Positions 59,906 to 64,000 of a stretch of 64,000 nucleotides of DNA are shown piece after piece. Location: NCBI GenBank assembly GCA_016713245.1, contig JADJPM010000004.1, forward strand, positions 2,604,001 through 2,668,000. Reading direction: 5' to 3'. Origin of the DNA: Verrucomicrobiaceae bacterium. GTDB lineage: Bacteria; Verrucomicrobiota; Verrucomicrobiia; Verrucomicrobiales; Verrucomicrobiaceae. Under the pieces are notes generated by a model. The model did not search any database. It was given only the letters and a program-made list of their open reading frames with translations, and was not told where the DNA came from. A program made the position numbers and the translations under genes. Numbering within the stretch: the stretch's first letter is position 1; each line of letters opens with the position of its first letter.

Positions 59906-61692
59906 TGAAAAAGGGAAAAACCATCACCTGGCTCGTTCTGGGCACCATCACCGGCGGCATCACTTGGCTCGCCTGGGGCTGGATCGTCGGCTCGGGAACG
60001 ACGGCGCAGGAAGTACCCACCTTTGCCGTGCAGCGCGGCGCTTTGGAGATCAATGTCCTGCAAGGCGGTGAGATCCGCGCCCTGCAGAATCTCGAACTGA
60101 AATCCGAAATCGAAATCCCCACCAAGATCCTCTCCCTCATCCCCGAGGGCTACCTCGTGACCGAGGAGGATGTGAAGAATGGCAAGGTGCTCGTCGAACT
60201 CGACGACACCGAGGTGAAGCAAAAGATCCAAAACCACGAGATCGAATTCCAAACCACTGTCTCCGCCTTCATCGATGCCGATCAGGCCCGCGAGATCCAG
60301 AAAAGCGAAAACCAAAGCCTCTTCCGCGCCACCAAGGAAGTCGGCATTTTTGCCCTCATGGATTTTGAGAAGTATCTCGGCCGCGAAGTCACCGCCGCCA
60401 TCCTCGCCAAAGCTGGCCTGCCAAAGGACGTGACCGATTTCGAGAAATACGCCGCCGTTTTGGAGACTCAGGCGGACACACCGGTGAACCCCGAAGCTGG
60501 CAATCCCAAGGCCGCCGCCGATAAAACCGCCAAAAAGACCACTCCAAAGCCCATCAGCGAGCGCATCGACTTTGCCCCCTTCCTCGAAGCCAACACTTCC
60601 AGCGATGGCGAGGCGCAGCAAAAGCTCCGCCAACTCGATGATGAGCTGTTGCTCCGCAAAGCCGAGCTAGCTGTGGCCAAGCAGAAAGTCGAGGCCTCCG
60701 GCCGTCTGGCAGGCAAAAACTACATCTCCAAGGCCCAGCTCGAAAACGACCAGGTCACTCACGAGAAGGTGGTGCTCTCCGTCAAGACCGCCGAGACACA
60801 GCTTCATCTTTTTAAGGCCTACGAATTCAACAAGCAGTGCGCCACGCTCATCTCCGAATACCGCGAAGCCATCAATAAACTCCAGCGGACCATTCGTGAG
60901 AATCGTAGCCGCTTGGCCCAGATGGAAAGCCGCTTCCTCACCGCCAAACGCCGCCATGAAATGGAGATCACCCAGCGTGAGGACCTCGACCGCCAGCTTA
61001 AAGCCTGCGTCATCAAAGCCACCCAGCCCGGCCTCGTCGCCTACGGAGATCTGAACGCCTCCTCCTCATACAACTACAGCAACAGCATTGAGGAAGGCTC
61101 CTCCGTCCGCTTTCGCCAGACCATCCTCACCATCCCGGATATGAGCCAGATGGGCGTGAAGGTGAATATCCACGAATCCCAGGTAAAGAAGGTCCACATC
61201 GGGCAGCGGGCGCTCATCCGCGTGGATGCGGAGCCCGGCAAGCTCCTCGAAGGCAAGGTGGCCGAGCTCGCCATCCTGCCAGATAGCAGCAGCAGCCGTT
61301 ACACGCCGAATTTGAAGGTGTACCCGGCGATCATTCACATTGACGGCTTCCATCCGTGGCTCAAACCCGGCATGAACGCCAAGGTCGAAATCGTCATCAA
61401 CCTCCTCGCCGATGTGCTCTACGTCCCTGTGCAATCCATCGAGGTCGATGGGGATGACCACCACTTCTGCTACGTCAGCAAATGTGGCTCATTGGAGCGC
61501 CGCCCCATCGTCACCGGCCAGTTCAACGAGGAATTCATCGAAGTGCGGGACGGCCTGCAACACGGCGAAGACGTGGCCCTTTCCCTGCCGAAGAAGGCCG
61601 AGCTGGAAGACCAGCCATCCGCCCCAACCAAGCCCGCAGGCAAGCCCAAGGAAGGCAAGGCCAAGGAGAAGAGCATCGCGGCAGCGAAGTAG
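59902..61692 (+). CDS. HlyD/membrane-fusion-type efflux adaptor
   Basis: A 596-residue periplasmic adaptor with an N-terminal membrane anchor (about 7-25). An early biotinyl-lipoyl-like half (VQRGALEINVLQGGEIRALQN) is followed by long coiled coils (about 230-370, with a DDELLLRKAELAVAKQKVEA run). The second lipoyl half (VIKATQPGLVAYG), a beta-barrel domain (about 430-500, VHIGQRALIRVDAEPGKLLEGKV) and a lysine-rich tail complete it. It is longer than the E. coli AcrA/MacA size because of a helical insert around residues 80-210. The start at 59902 has a GAAGGGAG Shine-Dalgarno. No inner-membrane pump (ABC, RND or MFS) follows in the window. Confidence 0.88.
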   Translation: MMKKGKTITWLVLGTITGGITWLAWGWIVGSGTTAQEVPTFAVQRGALEINVLQGGEIRALQNLELKSEIEIPTKILSLIPEGYLVTEEDVKNGKVLVELDDTEVKQKIQNHEIEFQTTVSAFIDADQAREIQKSENQSLFRATKEVGIFALMDFEKYLGREVTAAILAKAGLPKDVTDFEKYAAVLETQADTPVNPEAGNPKAAADKTAKKTTPKPISERIDFAPFLEANTSSDGEAQQKLRQLDDELLLRKAELAVAKQKVEASGRLAGKNYISKAQLENDQVTHEKVVLSVKTAETQLHLFKAYEFNKQCATLISEYREAINKLQRTIRENRSRLAQMESRFLTAKRRHEMEITQREDLDRQLKACVIKATQPGLVAYGDLNASSSYNYSNSIEEGSSVRFRQTILTIPDMSQMGVKVNIHESQVKKVHIGQRALIRVDAEPGKLLEGKVAELAILPDSSSSRYTPNLKVYPAIIHIDGFHPWLKPGMNAKVEIVINLLADVLYVPVQSIEVDGDDHHFCYVSKCGSLERRPIVTGQFNEEFIEVRDGLQHGEDVALSLPKKAELEDQPSAPTKPAGKPKEGKAKEKSIAAAK

Positions 61693-61787
61693 AGAGAGCT
61701 GAACGGCACGCTCTGTGCTCCGCCAAGCCACGTCCGCCTTGCATTGGACACAGCGAGCGCCCATGATGGCCGCCCGTTTCCTCTCCC

Positions 61788-63059
61788 GTGAGTTCTCCCG
61801 CTCCCAAAATCGTGATCATCGGTGCCGGCCTGGCAGGGCTGGCCTGCGCCCGCGTGCTGGCGAGGTCGGGTGTGCCTTTCACCCTGCTGGAAAGCTCGAA
61901 TGGTGTCGGCGGGCGTGTGCGCACCGATGTCGTGGATGGCTTCCGGCTGGATCGCGGCTTTCAGGTCTTCCTACCTGCTTACCCGGAGGCACGGCGAGTG
62001 CTCGATTACGCCGCCCTCGATCTCCGTCCTATCTTTCGCGGAGCGGATGTGTTCGTAAAGGATCGCTTTCACCGTGTGGCTGATCCGGTGGGGCATCCCG
62101 TTTGCGCCTTCAAATCTCTGCGTGACGAGGAAGTCGTCTCCCTGCGAGACAAATGGTTCACGCTGGTGCTTCGCAAAGAAGCCTTCGGACTCAAAGAACC
62201 GCCTCGCGGGCTGCCGGAGATGGAGGCCGAGGATTACCTGCGGGAGTTCGGCTTCTCCGAGCGGATGATCGACCGCTTCTTCCGGCCCTTCTTCGGTGGC
62301 ATCTTCCTCGAAAAAGACCTCCGCACCTCGGCGCGGATGCTTCTCTTCCTCTTTTCCATGTTTGATCGGGGTGGCAGTGCTCTTCCCGCACAGGGCATGC
62401 AGGCCATTCCAGACCAGCTCGCCGTGGCTCTCCCGCCCGGCAGCCTCAAGCTCAACACGCCCGTCGCCCATGTGCGCCGTGGCGAGGTGGGGCTAGATAG
62501 CGGTGAACTCATCCAGGCGGATCACATCGTGCTCGCCGTGAGCGAGGACGCCGCCTTCCGCCTGCTGCCCAATGGCGTCGTCAGCATGCCAAAGCCCTCC
62601 CGCTCCACCACCTGCCTCTACTTTGCCGCCGCTGAGGCCGACATGCCGCTCAAAGACCCGATCCTGCATCTCGATGGCGATGGTCGTGGTCCGGTGAATT
62701 CCGTCTGCGTGCTCTCCCGCATCGCGCCGGAGTATGCGCCTCCAGGGCAGCATCTCATCTCCGCCTCCATCATCGGCATGCCGTCCAGCGCCGAACTGGA
62801 AGACGTGGTGCGTGATCAGATGACCCGATGGTTTGGTTCTTGTGTGAACCGCTGGCGTCATCTGCGCAGCCTCCAGGTGCGTCATGCACACCCGGAGGCA
62901 CGCCAGCTCAAACTCGGTGAAAGCTCTCTCGCACCCGTCATTGAACCCGGCCTCTACCGCTGCGGAGATTGGTGTGAGGATGTCTCCATCAATGGCGCCC
63001 TGCTCAGCGGTCGCCGTGCAGGCGAAGCCCTCCTGCGAGCCATCGGCGAGCCGGTTTGA
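61788..63059 (+). CDS. FAD-dependent amine-oxidase-fold protein
   Basis: A 423-residue flavoprotein beginning at GTG 61788. Residues 11-16 read GAGLAG as part of a Rossmann FAD site (IVIIGAGLAGLACARVLARSG), then the conserved second motif LESSNGVGGRVRTDVVDGF, and a C-terminal GLYRCGDWCEDVSINGALLSGRRAGEALL that closes the FAD domain. It resembles phytoene desaturase/protoporphyrinogen oxidase relatives of the NAD(P)/FAD oxidoreductase superfamily. The substrate is unknown, since no carotenoid or haem genes are beside it. An ATG at 61763 is out of frame and cannot be used. Confidence 0.85.
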   Translation: MSSPAPKIVIIGAGLAGLACARVLARSGVPFTLLESSNGVGGRVRTDVVDGFRLDRGFQVFLPAYPEARRVLDYAALDLRPIFRGADVFVKDRFHRVADPVGHPVCAFKSLRDEEVVSLRDKWFTLVLRKEAFGLKEPPRGLPEMEAEDYLREFGFSERMIDRFFRPFFGGIFLEKDLRTSARMLLFLFSMFDRGGSALPAQGMQAIPDQLAVALPPGSLKLNTPVAHVRRGEVGLDSGELIQADHIVLAVSEDAAFRLLPNGVVSMPKPSRSTTCLYFAAAEADMPLKDPILHLDGDGRGPVNSVCVLSRIAPEYAPPGQHLISASIIGMPSSAELEDVVRDQMTRWFGSCVNRWRHLRSLQVRHAHPEARQLKLGESSLAPVIEPGLYRCGDWCEDVSINGALLSGRRAGEALLRAIGEPV

Positions 63060-63109
63060 TACATGGCCAAAGCGCAAGGCAGCGCCATGACTGGCGTATT
63101 CCAAACGCC

Positions 63110-64000
63110 ATGAACGCGTCCACCACCTCACGCCGTCGTTTCCTCACCACCTCACTCGCTGGCGCTGTCTCACTCCCCGCTTGGTCCGCACCTCTTGGGG
63201 CCCATGGCGACGTCCGCGTGGCCGTCATCGGCTTTCGCGGCCGTGGCAGCGGTCACATCAAAGAACTGCTCAAAGTGCCCGGCGTGCGCCTCGTGGCCCT
63301 TTGCGACGCCGATCAGGCCGTCATCGACAAGAAGGTGGCCGAGCTCGCGAAGGAAAACATCCAGGTCAAAACCTACCGCGACTTCCGCGAGTGCTGCGCC
63401 GATAAAAACGTGGATGCCGTCACCATCGCCACGCCGAATCACAGCCATGTCTTGATCGCTTTGACCGCTCTCCAGCACGGCAAACACGTCTATGTCGAGA
63501 AGCCGGTAAGCCATAATTTGATCGAAAGCGCCAAATTGATGGCCGCCGCCACGAAAGCCGCTGCGAAAGGCCTCATCGTGCAGCATGGCATGCAGCGCCG
63601 CTCCGATGAAGGCTGGGCTTCCGCCATGCAGTGGGTCAAAGAAGGCCACATCGGCAAACCCAAGCTCTCCCACGCCCTCGTACACGGCCTGCGCATGAGC
63701 ATCAACAAAGTGGACGCCGCCCAACCGCCTCCCGCCACGGTCGATTACAAACTCTGGTCCGCCCCGCGACCCGAGATGCCCGTCATGCGCAAGCAGTTCC
63801 ACTACGACTGGCATTGGCAGTGGCCCTATGGCAATGGCGACATCGGCAATCAGGGCCCACATCAATACGACGTCGCCCGCTGGGCGCTGGGCGATCCCGA
63901 CACGCTGCCAAAACGCGTCATGAGCTTTGGTAATCGCTGGGGCTACACCGATGATGCCCACAGCGCCAACTGCCAGATCGCCTTCCACCCTTACGAGCCC
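63110..64000 (+). CDS. Tat-exported Gfo/Idh/MocA oxidoreductase, 5' part
   Basis: The frame runs off the end of the window. It starts at ATG 63110 with a twin-arginine signal (TSRRRFLTTSLAGAVSLPAWS). The NAD(P)-binding Rossmann domain follows with VAVIGFRGRGSGH, an early acidic residue in LVALCDADQ, and the ATPNHSHVLIALTALQHGKHVYVEKPVSHN motif that holds the catalytic Lys (EKP). The FHYDWHWQWPYGNGDIGNQGPHQYD segment is typical of the planctomycete/verrucomicrobial branch of exported family members. These act on sugars or cyclitols outside the cytoplasm; the cofactor may be bound tightly. It follows the flavoprotein by 50 bp. Confidence 0.92.
   Translation, partial: MNASTTSRRRFLTTSLAGAVSLPAWSAPLGAHGDVRVAVIGFRGRGSGHIKELLKVPGVRLVALCDADQAVIDKKVAELAKENIQVKTYRDFRECCADKNVDAVTIATPNHSHVLIALTALQHGKHVYVEKPVSHNLIESAKLMAAATKAAAKGLIVQHGMQRRSDEGWASAMQWVKEGHIGKPKLSHALVHGLRMSINKVDAAQPPPATVDYKLWSAPRPEMPVMRKQFHYDWHWQWPYGNGDIGNQGPHQYDVARWALGDPDTLPKRVMSFGNRWGYTDDAHSANCQIAFHPYEP

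Overview
The window is 64 kb of a G+C-rich bacterial chromosome. The gene set points to the PVC superphylum, most likely a Verrucomicrobium of the Prosthecobacter/Verrucomicrobiaceae type. Indicators are a ThuA-domain protein, NHL and PQQ-type beta-propellers with a LamG domain, a Tat-exported Gfo/Idh/MocA oxidoreductase, a eukaryote-type HisA, very large secreted subtilases, and gene-head starts that have pyrimidine-rich leaders instead of Shine-Dalgarno sequences. This assignment is inferred from gene content; no rRNA gene is present. No tRNA, rRNA, CRISPR array, intact insertion sequence or prophage was seen.

Layout. 1-7.2 kb: end of a ThuA protein with a terminator, a LolD/MacB-type ABC ATPase and large FtsX permease, then a membrane-anchored subtilase and an NHL propeller on the minus strand. 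7.3-12.5 kb: a lower-G+C unknown gene, a XylG-like sugar ABC ATPase without partners, a ParA-type ATPase with an acidic partner, a lipoprotein and a coiled-coil membrane protein. 12.5-24.3 kb: an ADP-forming acyl-CoA synthetase, uvrC, a Dabb protein, an MFS transporter, ferritin, an SPFH protein, a zinc-ribbon protein, rlmF with a small coupled gene, GDP-fucose synthase and a PfkB kinase. 24.3-33.1 kb: a two-module exported protein, an ABC ATPase, a quinone reductase, a decayed copy of the 3' end of a neighbouring gene, a small exported protein, and a 1331-residue propeller/LamG protein. 33.2-47.3 kb: mostly housekeeping genes: rimO, M29 aminopeptidase, hisA, a toxin-antitoxin pair, M42 peptidase, LpxL-type acyltransferase, DUF3108 protein, aroA-cmk, nadA with a 53-residue membrane protein, opcA, two unknowns and trpG/pabA. 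47.3-64 kb: a giant secreted subtilase, a four-gene GspL/GspM/PilP/secretin operon, phosphofructokinase, a TolC-HlyD pair, an amine-oxidase-fold flavoprotein and the start of a Gfo/Idh/MocA gene.

Envelope traffic and secretion are a recurring theme: FtsX-type ABC export, TolC/HlyD, a secretin operon, and many Sec, lipoprotein or Tat signals. The most unusual signal is a layer of short repeats with 6-, 7- or 9-base periods, in gene leaders, between convergent genes and inside coding frames. One heptamer tract contains a start codon, and tracts lie in-frame in the permease and uvrC genes. There are also several larger inverted repeats, one with an 11-bp flanking direct repeat like a MITE, and a duplicated gene 3' end that brackets a small exported-protein gene.
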